Shown here piece by piece: positions 28,105 through 37,947 of a DNA stretch of 64,000 bases (position 1 is its first letter; every line of letters begins with the position of its first letter). The stretch spans positions 349,639-413,638 of the forward strand of contig NZ_WGLO01000001.1 of the NCBI RefSeq assembly GCF_016125515.1, written 5' to 3'. The stretch is from Hyphomonas sp. (lineage in GTDB: Bacteria; Pseudomonadota; Alphaproteobacteria; Caulobacterales; Hyphomonadaceae). The notes beneath the pieces are model-generated. The model was not told the origin of the DNA. It ran no database searches and saw only the letters and a program-made list of their open reading frames with translations. Position numbers and translations under genes: made by a program.

Positions 28105-29262
28105 ATGGCCGATACGACGACCCAACCGTTGAAGAAGACCGCGCTGCATGCGCTGCACGTCGAATATGGCGGCAAGATTGTGGAATTCGCCGGCTATGAC
28201 ATGCCGGTGCAGTTTCCCACCGGCGTGAAGGAGGAACACCTCTGGACGCGCAGCGAGGCGGGGCTGTTCGATGTCAGCCATATGGGCCCGTGTTTCCTGA
28301 CGCTGAACTCCGGCACGCGCGCAGAACCGGCGGCGCATGAAGAGATCGCCGCGCTGGTCGAGACACTTGTGCCGTCCGACATCAAGGGACTGAAGCCCGG
28401 CCAGTCGCGCCTGACGGTGCTGCTGAACGCGGACGGCGGCATCCTGGACGACCTGATCATCACCCGTCCGTATGCTGAAGACCGGCAGGGCATGCTTTAT
28501 ATCGTCGTGAACGGCGCGATGAAGGAACAGGACTGGGGCCTCTTTGAGGCGGCGCTGGCTGGGCAAGCCACGCTGACGCGGGCGGATGACCGCGTGCTGT
28601 TCGCGCTGCAGGGGCCGAAGGCGGAAAAGGTTCTCGCGGCGTATTTCCCCGAATGTGCGGGCCTGAAGTTCATGGAAAGCCGCCGGATGTACCTCGACGG
28701 CGCGCGCTGCATGGTGTCGCGTTGCGGATATACCGGCGAGGACGGTTTCGAAGTGCTGATCCCGGCCGAGGCAGGCGCGGAGTTCGTGCGGCTGCTGCTG
28801 GATGACCCTTGCGTGCGGCCGATCGGGCTGGGTGCGCGGGATTCGCTGCGCCTGGAGGCTGGGCTTTGCCTCTACGGGCACGACTTGTCTCCCGAGATTT
28901 CGCCGGTGGAGGCAGACCTCTCCTGGGTGATCCAGAAGCGCCGCCGCGAGGCGGGCGATTTCCCGGGCGCTGAGCGCATTCTCCGTGAGCTGAAGGAAGG
29001 CCCAGCCCGCAAGCGCGTCGGCATACGGCCGCTGGAGCGCGCGCCGGCCCGCGAGGGCACGGAGATATATGTCGATGGCGTCCCGGCCGGCATCGTCACG
29101 TCAGGAGGTTTCGGGCCGAGCCTCGATGCGCCGGTGGCGATGGGCTATATCGATGCTGCCTTTGCTGCGGCGGGCACCAAGATCGAGCTCATGGTGCGCG
29201 GCAAGGCCCGCCCCGCCGCGATCGCAAGCCTGCCCTTCATTCCTGCCCGTTACAAACGTTAA
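28105..29262 (+). CDS. gcvT: Aminomethyltransferase (glycine cleavage T protein)
   Basis: A 385-residue protein that takes the aminomethyl group from lipoylated H protein, giving methylene-tetrahydrofolate and ammonia. TALHALHVEYGGKIVEFAGYDMPVQF, LFDVSHMGP and the folate-site region are present, and the C-terminal part has RDSLRLEAGLCLYGHDL. I chose the ATG at 28105; an in-frame ATG at 28057 begins only 7 nt after the riboswitch and adds 16 unconserved residues. First gene of the gcv operon. Confidence 0.95.
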   Translation: MADTTTQPLKKTALHALHVEYGGKIVEFAGYDMPVQFPTGVKEEHLWTRSEAGLFDVSHMGPCFLTLNSGTRAEPAAHEEIAALVETLVPSDIKGLKPGQSRLTVLLNADGGILDDLIITRPYAEDRQGMLYIVVNGAMKEQDWGLFEAALAGQATLTRADDRVLFALQGPKAEKVLAAYFPECAGLKFMESRRMYLDGARCMVSRCGYTGEDGFEVLIPAEAGAEFVRLLLDDPCVRPIGLGARDSLRLEAGLCLYGHDLSPEISPVEADLSWVIQKRRREAGDFPGAERILRELKEGPARKRVGIRPLERAPAREGTEIYVDGVPAGIVTSGGFGPSLDAPVAMGYIDAAFAAAGTKIELMVRGKARPAAIASLPFIPARYKR

Positions 29263-29283
29263 TCCGTTCAAGGAGATTCCGAA

Positions 29284-29655
29284 ATGACCATCTATTTTAC
29301 TAAAGACCATGAATGGATCCGCGTTGAAGGCGACACCGGCACGGTGGGCATCACGGCCTATGCGGCCGGTCAGCTGGGCGATGTCGTTTATGTGGAGCTG
29401 CCAGAAACCGGCGCGAAATTCAGCAAGGGCGACGACTTCGCGGTTGTCGAAAGTGTGAAGGCGGCGTCGGATGTCTATGCGCCGGTATCCGGCTCTGTGG
29501 TGGAAGTGAATGGCGCGCTGGCCGATGCACCGGAGACCGTGAACGCCGCGGCCGAAGGCGATGCCTGGTTCGTCCGCGTAAAGCTCGCCGACAGGGCCGA
29601 ACTGTCGGGCCTGATGGATCAGGCCGCCTATGAAGCGTTCTGCGAAGGGCTCTGA
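29284..29655 (+). CDS. gcvH: Glycine cleavage system H protein
   Basis: A 123-residue lipoyl carrier that shuttles the aminomethyl group between P, T and L proteins. It starts [14 protein letters not shown] and has [19 protein letters not shown]; the lipoylated Lys is in [10 protein letters not shown] (about residue 59). The length is typical. Preceded by AAGGAG about 6 nt before the ATG and located 21 bp after gcvT and 5 bp before gcvPA. Confidence 0.97.
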   Translation: MTIYFTKDHEWIRVEGDTGTVGITAYAAGQLGDVVYVELPETGAKFSKGDDFAVVESVKAASDVYAPVSGSVVEVNGALADAPETVNAAAEGDAWFVRVKLADRAELSGLMDQAAYEAFCEGL

Positions 29656-29660
29656 GACAC

Positions 29661-31004
29661 ATGCGCTATCTCCCGCTGACCCCCGAAGACCGCGCGAATA
29701 TGCTGGCGGTAATTGGCGCGAAATCCGCCGAAGATTTCTACACGGACGTGCCTGCCGCTGCCCGGCTGAAGACCAAGATTGCCGGCCTGCCGGACCATCA
29801 GGGCGAACTGGCGGTCGAGCGCTACATGATAAAGCTGGCCGCGAGGAATCGCTCCGCGTCGTCCGGCCCGTTCTTCGTGGGCGCGGGCGCCTACAAGCAT
29901 CACGTGCCGGCCTCGGTCGACATGATCCTCCAGCGGTCGGAATTCCTGACGACCTACACGCCTTACCAGCCGGAGATCGCGCAAGGCACGTTGCAGACGC
30001 TGTTCGAGTTCCAGACACAGGTCGCCGCGCTCACCGCGATGGATGTGGCCAATGCCTCGATGTATGATGGCTCGACCGCCTGCGCCGAGGCCGCCGTGAT
30101 GGCGGCGCGCGTGACGAAACGAAAGAAGATCATTCTTTCGGGCGGCCTGCATCCGCACTACGCCGCCGCCACGCGGCTCCTGTGCGAGGCTCAGGGGCTG
30201 ACGGTCGTGCAGCTGCCCATCGCCATCGACGGCGAAGGCGCGCTGGCGGAGGCTGCCGATGGTGAGACTGCCTGCGTGATCGGCCAGAGCCCGAACGTGT
30301 TCGGCACGGTGACGGATCTCTCAGATGTCGCGAAGAGCGCGCATGACAAGGGCGCACTGCTCGTCTCGGTGTTCACCGAAGCAGTCAGCCTTGGCCTCGT
30401 GACGCCGCCCGGCGAAATGGGCGCCGACATCACCGCGGGCGAAGGCCAGTCGATCGGCAATGGCCTCAATTTCGGCGGACCGTATGTCGGCCTCTTTGCG
30501 TGCAAGGACAAACTGGTGCGCCAGATGCCGGGCCGCTTGTGCGGCGAAACCGTGGACGCCGATGGCAACCGCGGCTTCGTGCTGACCCTGTCGACGCGTG
30601 AGCAGCATATCCGGCGCGACAAGGCGACCTCGAACATCTGCACGAACTCCGGCCTCTGCGCGCTGGCGTTCACGTCCCACATGACCCTGCTCGGCGGCAA
30701 AGGCCTGAAGCAGCTGGCGGAACTGAACCACGAAGCGGCCTGCGAACTTGCCGACGCGCTCGGCGCGATGAAGGGGGTCGAGATCCTGACGCCGCGCTTC
30801 TTCAACGAGTTCGCCTTCCGCACACCGGTCGATGCCGAAGCGGTTCTGGCGATGCTGGATGAAGCCGGCGTGGTCGGCGGCGTGCGCGCCAGCCGGTTGT
30901 TCCCGGATGGCCATATGGGCGACGTAATCATCGCGGCCGCCACAGAATGTACGACGGCGGACGATATTGCTGCCTATGTGACGGCGTTGAAGGAGATCAT
31001 CTGA
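29661..31004 (+). CDS. gcvPA: Glycine dehydrogenase (decarboxylating) subunit 1
   Basis: A 447-residue N-terminal half of the P protein, which in this operon is split in two. It contains [52 protein letters not shown] and [10 protein letters not shown], all typical of the alpha subunit. Together with GcvPB it decarboxylates glycine with PLP. Its stop overlaps the gcvPB ATG (TGATG), so the subunits are translationally coupled. Confidence 0.97.
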   Translation: MRYLPLTPEDRANMLAVIGAKSAEDFYTDVPAAARLKTKIAGLPDHQGELAVERYMIKLAARNRSASSGPFFVGAGAYKHHVPASVDMILQRSEFLTTYTPYQPEIAQGTLQTLFEFQTQVAALTAMDVANASMYDGSTACAEAAVMAARVTKRKKIILSGGLHPHYAAATRLLCEAQGLTVVQLPIAIDGEGALAEAADGETACVIGQSPNVFGTVTDLSDVAKSAHDKGALLVSVFTEAVSLGLVTPPGEMGADITAGEGQSIGNGLNFGGPYVGLFACKDKLVRQMPGRLCGETVDADGNRGFVLTLSTREQHIRRDKATSNICTNSGLCALAFTSHMTLLGGKGLKQLAELNHEAACELADALGAMKGVEILTPRFFNEFAFRTPVDAEAVLAMLDEAGVVGGVRASRLFPDGHMGDVIIAAATECTTADDIAAYVTALKEII

Positions 31005-32575
31005 TGAGCATGAACACTCAAGGCCGCCCCACGGCGCCGGCCGCGATCTCCACACCGACCATTGAAACTGTGTCCGGTTCGCGTGGGCTTTTGCAGCACG
31101 AAGACCTGCTGTTCGAGATCGGCACGAGCGAGACGACCGGCGTCGACTTGCCGAAGCCGAAGGGCCTGAAGAGCCGTCTCGGCGGCGTGACGCGCAAGGT
31201 GGATACCGGCCTGCCAGGCCTGTCCGAGCCGCAGGCGGTTCGCCATTACATGCGTCTGTCGCAGAAGAACTATGCGATCGATCTTGGCCTGTTCCCGCTT
31301 GGCAGCTGCACGATGAAGCACAATCCGCGCCTCAATGAGAAGATGGCGCGCCTGCCGGGCTTTGCGGATATCCACCCGCTGCAACCGCAGGCGACGGTGC
31401 AGGGCGCGCTGCAACTGATCGACGAACTCGCGACCTGGCTGAAGACGCTGACCGGCATGCCGTCAGTCGCGATGAGCCCGAAGGCGGGCGCACATGGCGA
31501 GCTGTGCGGGATGCTGGCGATCCGTCAGGCGTTGATCGCACGCGGCGAGAGCGAGACACGCAAACGCGTGCTGGTGCCGGAATCCGCCCACGGAACAAAC
31601 CCGGCCACCGCGGTCCAATGCGGTTTCATCGTCGACGAGATCAAGGCGAACAAGCGCGGCCGGGTCGACATGGACGACCTGAAATCCAAGCTGGTCCGCA
31701 CCGACGACATCGCCGGCATCATGCTCACCAACCCGAACACGTGCGGCCTGTTCGAGACCGACATCAAGGCGATTGCCGACCTGATCCATGCGGCGGGCGG
31801 CTATTTCTATTGCGACGGCGCGAACTTCAACGCCATTGTCGGCCGCGTGCGGCCGGGCGACCTGGGTGTCGACGCGATGCACATCAACCTGCACAAGACC
31901 TTCTCGACGCCGCATGGCGGCGGCGGTCCGGGTTCAGGCCCGACCGTGTTTTCCGAAGCGCTGGCGCCGTTTGCGCCGGTGCCCTTCGTGGTGAAGGATG
32001 AAGACGGGTTCTACCGTCTCGTCGAGCAGACCGAAGGCGCGGCCAAGGACTCATTCGGGCGCATGGTGGCCTTCCATGGCCAAATGGGTATGTTCGTCCG
32101 TGCACTGACATATATGCTCAGCCACGGCGCCGACGGCCTGAAACAGGTGGCGGAAGATGCGGTGCTGAACGCCAACTATATCCAGGCGCGCCTGAAACAT
32201 GTGATGACCCCGGCGTTCGAGGGGTTCTGCATGCACGAGGCGCTGTTCTCGGATGCATTCACGGCGGACGGGATCGAGACGATCGACATCGCGAAGGCTC
32301 TGATCGACGAGGGTTATCACCCGATGACGATGTACTTCCCTCTGGTCGTGCATGGCGCCATGCTGATTGAGCCGACCGAGACCGAGTCCAAAGCCGAACT
32401 CGACCGGTTCTGCGATGCGCTGGAGTCGATCGCGCGGCGTGCAGCGCAAGGCGATGACACGCTCAGGGGCGCGCCATATCTGGCGCCGGCCAAGCGTTTG
32501 GACGAAACGAGGGCGGCTCGCAAACCGGTGCTGAAATGGACCGCGCCGTCCTCCGAGCGGGTCGCCGCCGAATAG
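31004..32575 (+). CDS. gcvPB: Glycine dehydrogenase (decarboxylating) subunit 2
   Basis: A 523-residue PLP-binding half of the P protein. The PLP Lys is in HINLHKTFSTPHGGGGPGSG (about residue 290 onward), and SAHGTNPATAVQCG and NTCGLFETDI are also typical. It begins with the overlapping ATG at 31004, with AAGGAG 9 nt upstream inside gcvPA. With gcvT and gcvH in the same transcript, only the L protein (dihydrolipoamide dehydrogenase) is absent, as usual since it is shared with other complexes. Confidence 0.97.
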   Translation: MSMNTQGRPTAPAAISTPTIETVSGSRGLLQHEDLLFEIGTSETTGVDLPKPKGLKSRLGGVTRKVDTGLPGLSEPQAVRHYMRLSQKNYAIDLGLFPLGSCTMKHNPRLNEKMARLPGFADIHPLQPQATVQGALQLIDELATWLKTLTGMPSVAMSPKAGAHGELCGMLAIRQALIARGESETRKRVLVPESAHGTNPATAVQCGFIVDEIKANKRGRVDMDDLKSKLVRTDDIAGIMLTNPNTCGLFETDIKAIADLIHAAGGYFYCDGANFNAIVGRVRPGDLGVDAMHINLHKTFSTPHGGGGPGSGPTVFSEALAPFAPVPFVVKDEDGFYRLVEQTEGAAKDSFGRMVAFHGQMGMFVRALTYMLSHGADGLKQVAEDAVLNANYIQARLKHVMTPAFEGFCMHEALFSDAFTADGIETIDIAKALIDEGYHPMTMYFPLVVHGAMLIEPTETESKAELDRFCDALESIARRAAQGDDTLRGAPYLAPAKRLDETRAARKPVLKWTAPSSERVAAE

Positions 32576-32578
32576 CAC

Positions 32579-33943
32579 TCAACCGGCCGGGCTCCGCCGG
32601 CGCCGGAACAGGCGCCGGCGGAGCCAGCCGAACACGAACTGCGCCGGGCGTTCGATGATCATGTAGCCGAGCCAGCCTGCGGCGAGCGCGGAAAGCAGCC
32701 CGCCGATCAGGAAAACGAGATTGTCCGCGCCACCGGGCGCGCCGAGCCTGAGCCAGGGGGCGAGCGCGCTGTCGGCCTCGGTGCGCGCCATCAGCCGCTG
32801 CACGATGCCGAGCGCGAAGAGGTGGAAGAGGTAGATCGAGTAAGACCAGTCGCCTGTGTGCGAGGCGGCATTGAGCAGACCGCGCCAGGCGGGCGCCATT
32901 GCCATCAGCCAGCCGGGGCGGGCCTGGCCAAGCAGCCAGCCCACCCACAGCACAATCAGCATCACCAGCCCGCCGACGAGCACGGCGAGGATGACGGCGT
33001 CCCGCCGCGCATCAAGGGGCGCCTGGGGCATGAGGCCGAACATCTGGAAGACCAGCGTTGCGGTCAGTCCTCCCAGAAAGGCCGGCACCAGCCAGGCAAG
33101 CCGGCCCTGAAGGTCTAGCCCGGCGAGGCCATAGATCAGCGCGGCGCTCGGCAGGCCTATCTCCAGCACGCGGCCCCATTGCAAAGTGTAACGTGTCGGT
33201 TCGCCCTGCAGACCGAGCGCGGCGACAAGCGCCAGAGTCGCCAGCAGGGTGACGAGGCCGGTGCGCCAGACCAGGCCCGAGGTCAGCATCAGGCCCACGA
33301 CCGCGCCGAAGATGAACTCCATCGTCATGGGATGCACGATGAGCGTGAGCAAGTCTCGCGCCGTGTGAAACGACAGGCCGAGTAACGAGGCCGCCGCGAT
33401 GCCGATGCCCCAGGTCAACAGGGCGAAAGGAAGCCAGCCGCGGGGCAGAAGCAGGATCAGCGCAAAGATGAAATAGAAGTAGATCTCGTGGATCAGCGAC
33501 CAGCCGATCAGCAGAACCGGGAAGTCCTGTTGCGGGATCAGCAGAAAGGATTTTAGGACGTACTGGTACTGGGGAGAATCCGGCGTGACGGGGGCGCCGC
33601 TGGAATCGATCAGGGCCACGCCGCCGCTCAGCACCATATAGGCCAGGCCGAGCGCGGCGGCGGCCCACCAGACCGGGTAGATCCGCGTCAGGCGGCTGAA
33701 CAGGAATTCAGCGCTGGTTGCCGGGCCGGAACGGGCGTTACGCGTGACCCAGACCATGATGAACCCGGAAATCACGAAAAAGAGGTCGACCCCGGCAAAT
33801 CCGCTGGCGAACAGGCCGCGGATCAAGCCCGGTTCGGCGCTCGAGGCCCGGGCGATGCCGGCAAGTTCCAGCGCGTGCGCGTGGTAGGCGACCACGATGA
33901 GGGCCGCAATGCCGCGCAGGGCCTGGATGGACTGGAGCTTCAT
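32579..33943 (-). CDS. Acyltransferase 3 (OafA/YrhL-type) membrane protein
   Basis: A 454-residue inner-membrane protein with about ten membrane spans. It starts IQALRGIAALIVVAYHAHAL, with the conserved His after RGIA, then FAGVDLFFVISGFIMVW and FLFSRLTRIYPVWW, the classic acyltransferase-3 motifs. Such enzymes move acetyl or other acyl groups onto exported sugars, lipids or peptides. Convergent with gcvPB, 3 bp between stops. Its last codons carry a perfect 15-bp inverted repeat. Confidence 0.92.
   Translation of the reverse strand: MKLQSIQALRGIAALIVVAYHAHALELAGIARASSAEPGLIRGLFASGFAGVDLFFVISGFIMVWVTRNARSGPATSAEFLFSRLTRIYPVWWAAAALGLAYMVLSGGVALIDSSGAPVTPDSPQYQYVLKSFLLIPQQDFPVLLIGWSLIHEIYFYFIFALILLLPRGWLPFALLTWGIGIAAASLLGLSFHTARDLLTLIVHPMTMEFIFGAVVGLMLTSGLVWRTGLVTLLATLALVAALGLQGEPTRYTLQWGRVLEIGLPSAALIYGLAGLDLQGRLAWLVPAFLGGLTATLVFQMFGLMPQAPLDARRDAVILAVLVGGLVMLIVLWVGWLLGQARPGWLMAMAPAWRGLLNAASHTGDWSYSIYLFHLFALGIVQRLMARTEADSALAPWLRLGAPGGADNLVFLIGGLLSALAAGWLGYMIIERPAQFVFGWLRRRLFRRRRSPAG
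32590..32625. repeat. Perfect 15-bp inverted repeat at convergent gene ends
   Basis: GGCTCCGCCGGCGCC (32590-32604), six-base loop GGAACA, and GGCGCCGGCGGAGCC (32611-32625) are exact reverse complements. It sits inside the last codons of the acyltransferase gene and about 15 bp after the gcvPB stop. There is no T tract on either strand, so if it stops transcription it does so by structure alone, or with Rho. Confidence 0.75.
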
Positions 33944-34080
33944 TCCCTGACTCTCCGGCCCCCCGGTTGCGTAATATAAACCTTATCGGGTGTAGCAACG
34001 GGGCAACGGTGTTGCCAGACTTTCGACACATGTTGTTGGATAGTCTGGTGGAACCTCAAAAAGTGCCCATATCCACGCCC

Positions 34081-34422
34081 ATGCCCGACGATCAGATCCC
34101 GCCGCCCCCTGAAGCCACTTTCGCGCCGCCTATGCGCATCCATGTCTTACGGCAGGGCGTCAACGTCGCCGTGCGCCAGGTGCTGGCCCTGCTCGGGCTG
34201 GGCATGATCGCGCTGGCGGTGCCTGTCGCGTTTGCAACGCCGTTCATTCCGGTCGGCCTTCCGATGGCGATCGTCGGTGTGGTGCTGCTAGGCCGCAATG
34301 CCGTTTGGGGGCGCCGCTGGATGGAGGGCATGCTTGCCCGCCACCCGCGTCTGGAGCGCATGGCGCCGAACTGGCTGATGAACCGCGTGTTCGGCCGCGA
34401 CAAGCGGGTCCATTCCGAATAG
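34081..34422 (+). CDS. Small membrane protein, PGPGW-like
   Basis: A protein of about 113 residues with a Pro-rich start (IPPPPEATFAPP), one or two membrane helices (VLALLGLGMIALAVPVAFATPFIPVG, then LPMAIVGVVLLGRNAVWGR) and a basic C-terminal tail. The helix-turn with FIPVG and the following LLGRN resembles the PGPGW/DUF454 type of small membrane proteins, but I am not sure. The start is uncertain: ATGs at 33967, 34030 and 34081 are all in frame and none has a clear ribosome site. Confidence 0.55.
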   Translation: MPDDQIPPPPEATFAPPMRIHVLRQGVNVAVRQVLALLGLGMIALAVPVAFATPFIPVGLPMAIVGVVLLGRNAVWGRRWMEGMLARHPRLERMAPNWLMNRVFGRDKRVHSE

Positions 34423-34503
34423 TTCGCCCGGCGCTTGGTGCCCGGAGGCGGACAAGGCATTGCCCCGGCAAGGGGGCGGCCGCAGTCCGTCGGAGGGGTA
34501 GTC

Positions 34504-35206
34504 TTGACCGATCAGCACGCAGGCCTGCCATCCTGGCACAGCCGTATCGTGCCGCCCGTCGAACTCCGCGCGGACGACATCGCGGCCTGGAACCATCTGC
34601 GCGACGCCCATCCGGAGTATGATACGCCGCTGCTGTCGCCAGCATTCGCGCAGACGATCGGTCGCGCGCGGCGCGATGTACGTGTTGCGTTGATCGAAGA
34701 TGCGAACGGATTGGCCGTGGCGTTTGCCTTCCATGCGCGCCCGTGCGGCCTCGGCCGTCCGATCGGCCCACCCCGCTGTGATTTTTCCGGGCCGGTTGTC
34801 CGTGAAGGGCTGAGCCTCAGCCTGCGCGAGATTGTCGCCATGGCTGGATTGGGCGGATACCGGACGAACAGCCTGCTCGATCCCTGGAACTGTTTTGAAG
34901 CCGAACGTACCGGGGGCACGGCGTCGCGCCTCGTGCGGATGGAGGGATTGGCGCCGGCCGACTAATTGGAACAGCGCCGGGCCGAGTTTCCGAAGCGGTT
35001 CAAGAATTTCTGCCGGCTCGAAAGCCAGATGGGCCGGGACGGCCACGAGCTTAAACTCACCTGGGGTCCGCTCGACGAACGCCTCAAGGCGGCGCTCTAC
35101 GATTTCAAGTCACAGCAAAACCGGCTCAGCGGATTTGTTGACGGTGCTGCGCAAACGCGGCGTCTCCGCCTCACCTTCGACCGGTCATACGACCGAGACG
35201 GTTTGA
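34504..35206 (+). pseudogene. Degraded GNAT (CelD/BcsL-type) acetyltransferase
   Basis: An acetyltransferase-like gene broken in at least two places. From TTG at 34504 (after GGAGGGG) it reads RIVPPVELRADDIAAWNHLRDA and VAFAFHARPCGLGRPIG, then meets an in-frame TAA at 34963. The same frame continues directly with EQRRAEFPKRFKNFCRLESQ and LYDFKSQQNRLSGFVD, typical of the family. Near 35141 one extra G shifts the frame: reading on in the other frame gives DVLRKRGVSAS, then a stop at 35206. Function was probably transfer of an acyl group in polysaccharide metabolism. Confidence 0.8.
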
Positions 35207-35278
35207 AGTGGCAGCAGGGCTTGCCATCTGGAAAAAAGATCGCACACATGCAGCGCACAACATTGAAGCGGGGCTGCA

Positions 35279-36685
35279 ATGCGACTCAGAAATCTGTGGC
35301 TGGCGGCGGCGGCCGTGTTGGCGCTTGCTGCGTGTGATGCGCCGGGTAAAGGCAGCGCCAAGACGCCTGCGTTCGAGGCGTCGGCGGATCCCTTTCCCTC
35401 GACCTACAAGGCGTATCCATCCGGGACGCTGCTGATCTGGAACGCCACGGTGCTCGACGGGATCGGCGGGCGGATCGAGAACGGCTCGGTGCTGATCCAG
35501 GACGGAAAGATCGCTGCCGTGGGCGCTGATCTCAAAGCACCTGAAGGCGCCGCCACGCTCGATGCGCGCGGCAAATGGATCACGCCTGGCATCATCGACA
35601 ATCACAGCCACCTTGGCGCGTACCCATCGCCGGGTGTCGACTCGCATGGTGACGGCAACGAGATATCCGGGCCGGTGACGGCGGAAGTCTGGGTCGAACA
35701 CTCGGTCTGGCCGCAGGATGCCGGCTTCACCCGTGCGCTGGCCGGCGGCATCACCTCGCTGCAGATCCTGCCGGGCAGCGCCAACCTGTTCGGCGGGCGC
35801 GGCGTGACGCTCAAGAACGTTCCCGCACGCACGATGCAGGGGATGAAGTTTCCCGGCGCGCCCTACACGCTGAAAATGGCGTGCGGCGAAAACCCCAAGC
35901 GCGTTTACGGCTACGGCCGCGGCTCGACGCCGGGCGGTGCGCCATATTCGCGCATGGGCAACGTCGCAGGCTACCGAGACGCCTGGATCAAGGCGACCGA
36001 TTACAAGAAGCAACTCGACAAGGCGAAAGCCGGCAATGGCGAGCCGCCGAAGCGCGATCTTGAACTGGAAACGCTGGCGGGCGTGCTGAACGGAGACATC
36101 CTCGTTCATATGCACTGCTACCGCGCGGACGAGATGGCCGTGATCATGGATTTGTCGAAGGAGTTCGACTACAAGGTCACCGCGTTCCACCATGCGGTCG
36201 AATCCTACAAGATCGCCGACAAGCTGGCGGAATACGGCGCTTGTTCGTCGATGTGGGCGGATTGGTGGGGCTTCAAGATGGAAGCCTATGACGGCATCGC
36301 CGAGAACATCCCGCTGGTCCACAACGCGGGCGCGTGCGCGATCGTGCACTCGGACAGTGATGTCGGCATCCAGCACCTCAACCAGGAAGCGGCAAAGGCC
36401 TGGGCCGATGGCAAGCGTATCGGCATCGACATACCGATGGAGGAGGCCTGGGAATGGCTGTCCATCAACCCGGCCAAGACGCTCGGCATCGATGACAAGA
36501 CCGGCAGCCTCGAACCCGGCAAGATGGCGGACGTGGTGGTCTGGACCGGCAATCCGTTCAGCACCTATAGCAAGGCCGAGAAGGTCTATATCGACGGGGC
36601 GCTGATGTTTGATCGCGACGATCCGGCAAACAATCCCGTGATGGATTTCGAACTTGGCCAGCCCGGAGAAGGAGACCGCAAATGA
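35279..36685 (+). CDS. Amidohydrolase family protein, lipoprotein
   Basis: A 468-residue secreted amidohydrolase with a lipoprotein signal (LALAAC, Cys near residue 19). The metal ligands are visible: HSH in DNHSHLGAYP, later His in ILVHMHCYRADE and TAFHHAVE, and Asp in IVHSDSDVGIQHL. It is a metal-dependent hydrolase acting in the periplasm; related genes act on peptides or cyclic amides, but the substrate is open. Its end overlaps the next gene by 4 bp (ATGA), so the two form a coupled pair. Confidence 0.9.
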   Translation: MRLRNLWLAAAAVLALAACDAPGKGSAKTPAFEASADPFPSTYKAYPSGTLLIWNATVLDGIGGRIENGSVLIQDGKIAAVGADLKAPEGAATLDARGKWITPGIIDNHSHLGAYPSPGVDSHGDGNEISGPVTAEVWVEHSVWPQDAGFTRALAGGITSLQILPGSANLFGGRGVTLKNVPARTMQGMKFPGAPYTLKMACGENPKRVYGYGRGSTPGGAPYSRMGNVAGYRDAWIKATDYKKQLDKAKAGNGEPPKRDLELETLAGVLNGDILVHMHCYRADEMAVIMDLSKEFDYKVTAFHHAVESYKIADKLAEYGACSSMWADWWGFKMEAYDGIAENIPLVHNAGACAIVHSDSDVGIQHLNQEAAKAWADGKRIGIDIPMEEAWEWLSINPAKTLGIDDKTGSLEPGKMADVVVWTGNPFSTYSKAEKVYIDGALMFDRDDPANNPVMDFELGQPGEGDRK

Positions 36686-37947
36686 TCCGCCGCATCCTTC
36701 TGAGCCTCACGATCCTGACCGCCGCGCCGGTCGCTCTCGCCGAACCGGTGGCCGTGTATGGCAAGTCCGTCTGGACCGGCACCAGCCAGGGCACGATCAC
36801 CGATGGTGTGGTCGTGATCGACAATGGCCGCGTTGTGGCCGTCGGGCCCGCCTCCACACCCGTGCCGGCCGGCGCGAAGGAAGTGCGCGCCGAATGGGTC
36901 ACGCCGGGTCTCATCTCGGCATTCTCGCGCACGGGTATTACCGAAGTCAGCGGCGTCGATGACACGAACGATGCCGGCGCCGGCGGATCGCACTTCTCTG
37001 CGGCGCTCGATGCGGCGGACGGGTTCAACCCCGACGCCACGGCGATCGGCGTGACGCGTCTGGCCGGGTTCACCCGCCTGGCAGTAGCGCCGCAAGCCCG
37101 ATCCAACCTGTTCGGGGGCCAGGGCTTTCTGGCGAACACAAGCGGCGCGGTCGACAGCGTGTTCCGCGACCGTGCGTTCGCCTTTATCATGCTTGGTGAG
37201 AATGGCGCGTCACTCTCGGGCGGCTCGCGGCCGGCCAGCTGGACAACGCTGCGGGGGGCCTTTGATGACGTTCGCTTCTTCGGCGCCCGCTACATGAGCC
37301 ACAACGAGGGCAACGTGCTGACGCGCATGGATGCGCAGGCCCTGATGCCGGCGGTGAAGGGCGATCAGCTCATCCTGTTCCAAGCCCGCCGGGCCAGCGA
37401 CCTCAATGCGGTCATGGATTTCGCAGAGGCCAATCCGTCTCTGCGGATCGCCATTGTCGGGGCCGATGAAGGCTGGCGCGTGGCGGAACGTCTCGCAAAG
37501 CTCGACATCCCCGTGATGGTGGATTCCTTCTCGAACCTGCCGGCGTCGTTCTCGCAGCTGGCTGCGACGGGCGAGAATGCCAAACGTCTTGCCGAGGCGG
37601 GCGTGACCGTCGCCATTGTCAATCTCGACAATGACGACCACCTTGCCCATCTCGCTTCACAGATCGCAGGCAATGCCGTGGCCAATGGCATGGCGTTCGA
37701 CGATGCGATGCGCGCGCTGACGACCGCGCCGGCGGAAATCTACGGCATGCCCGGGCTGGGCGTCCTGGCGCCGGGCGCGCGGGCGGATGTTGTGGCCTGG
37801 GACGGCGATCCGCTGGAAGTTACTTCGGCGCCGACGGCGGTCTATATCGACGGCGAGGCCCAATCGATGGTCTCCCGCCAGACGGAGTTGCGCGACCGGT
37901 ACCGCACGCTTGACGAGAGCCAGCGTCCGCTCGCCTACAAGCATTAG
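36682..37947 (+). CDS. Amidohydrolase-like protein lacking metal ligands
   Basis: A 421-residue protein with a Sec signal peptide (ending PVALA) and the same fold as the preceding gene: a beta-sandwich start, VTPGLISAFSRTGITEV, then the C-terminal GVLAPGARADVVAWDGDPLE. At the place where the preceding protein has HSH, this one has SAFSR, so the first metal site is missing, and the later His ligands are also not seen at the expected places. It may be an inactive partner of the first protein, by inference. Coupled to it by a 4-bp overlap. Confidence 0.85.
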   Translation: MIRRILLSLTILTAAPVALAEPVAVYGKSVWTGTSQGTITDGVVVIDNGRVVAVGPASTPVPAGAKEVRAEWVTPGLISAFSRTGITEVSGVDDTNDAGAGGSHFSAALDAADGFNPDATAIGVTRLAGFTRLAVAPQARSNLFGGQGFLANTSGAVDSVFRDRAFAFIMLGENGASLSGGSRPASWTTLRGAFDDVRFFGARYMSHNEGNVLTRMDAQALMPAVKGDQLILFQARRASDLNAVMDFAEANPSLRIAIVGADEGWRVAERLAKLDIPVMVDSFSNLPASFSQLAATGENAKRLAEAGVTVAIVNLDNDDHLAHLASQIAGNAVANGMAFDDAMRALTTAPAEIYGMPGLGVLAPGARADVVAWDGDPLEVTSAPTAVYIDGEAQSMVSRQTELRDRYRTLDESQRPLAYKH

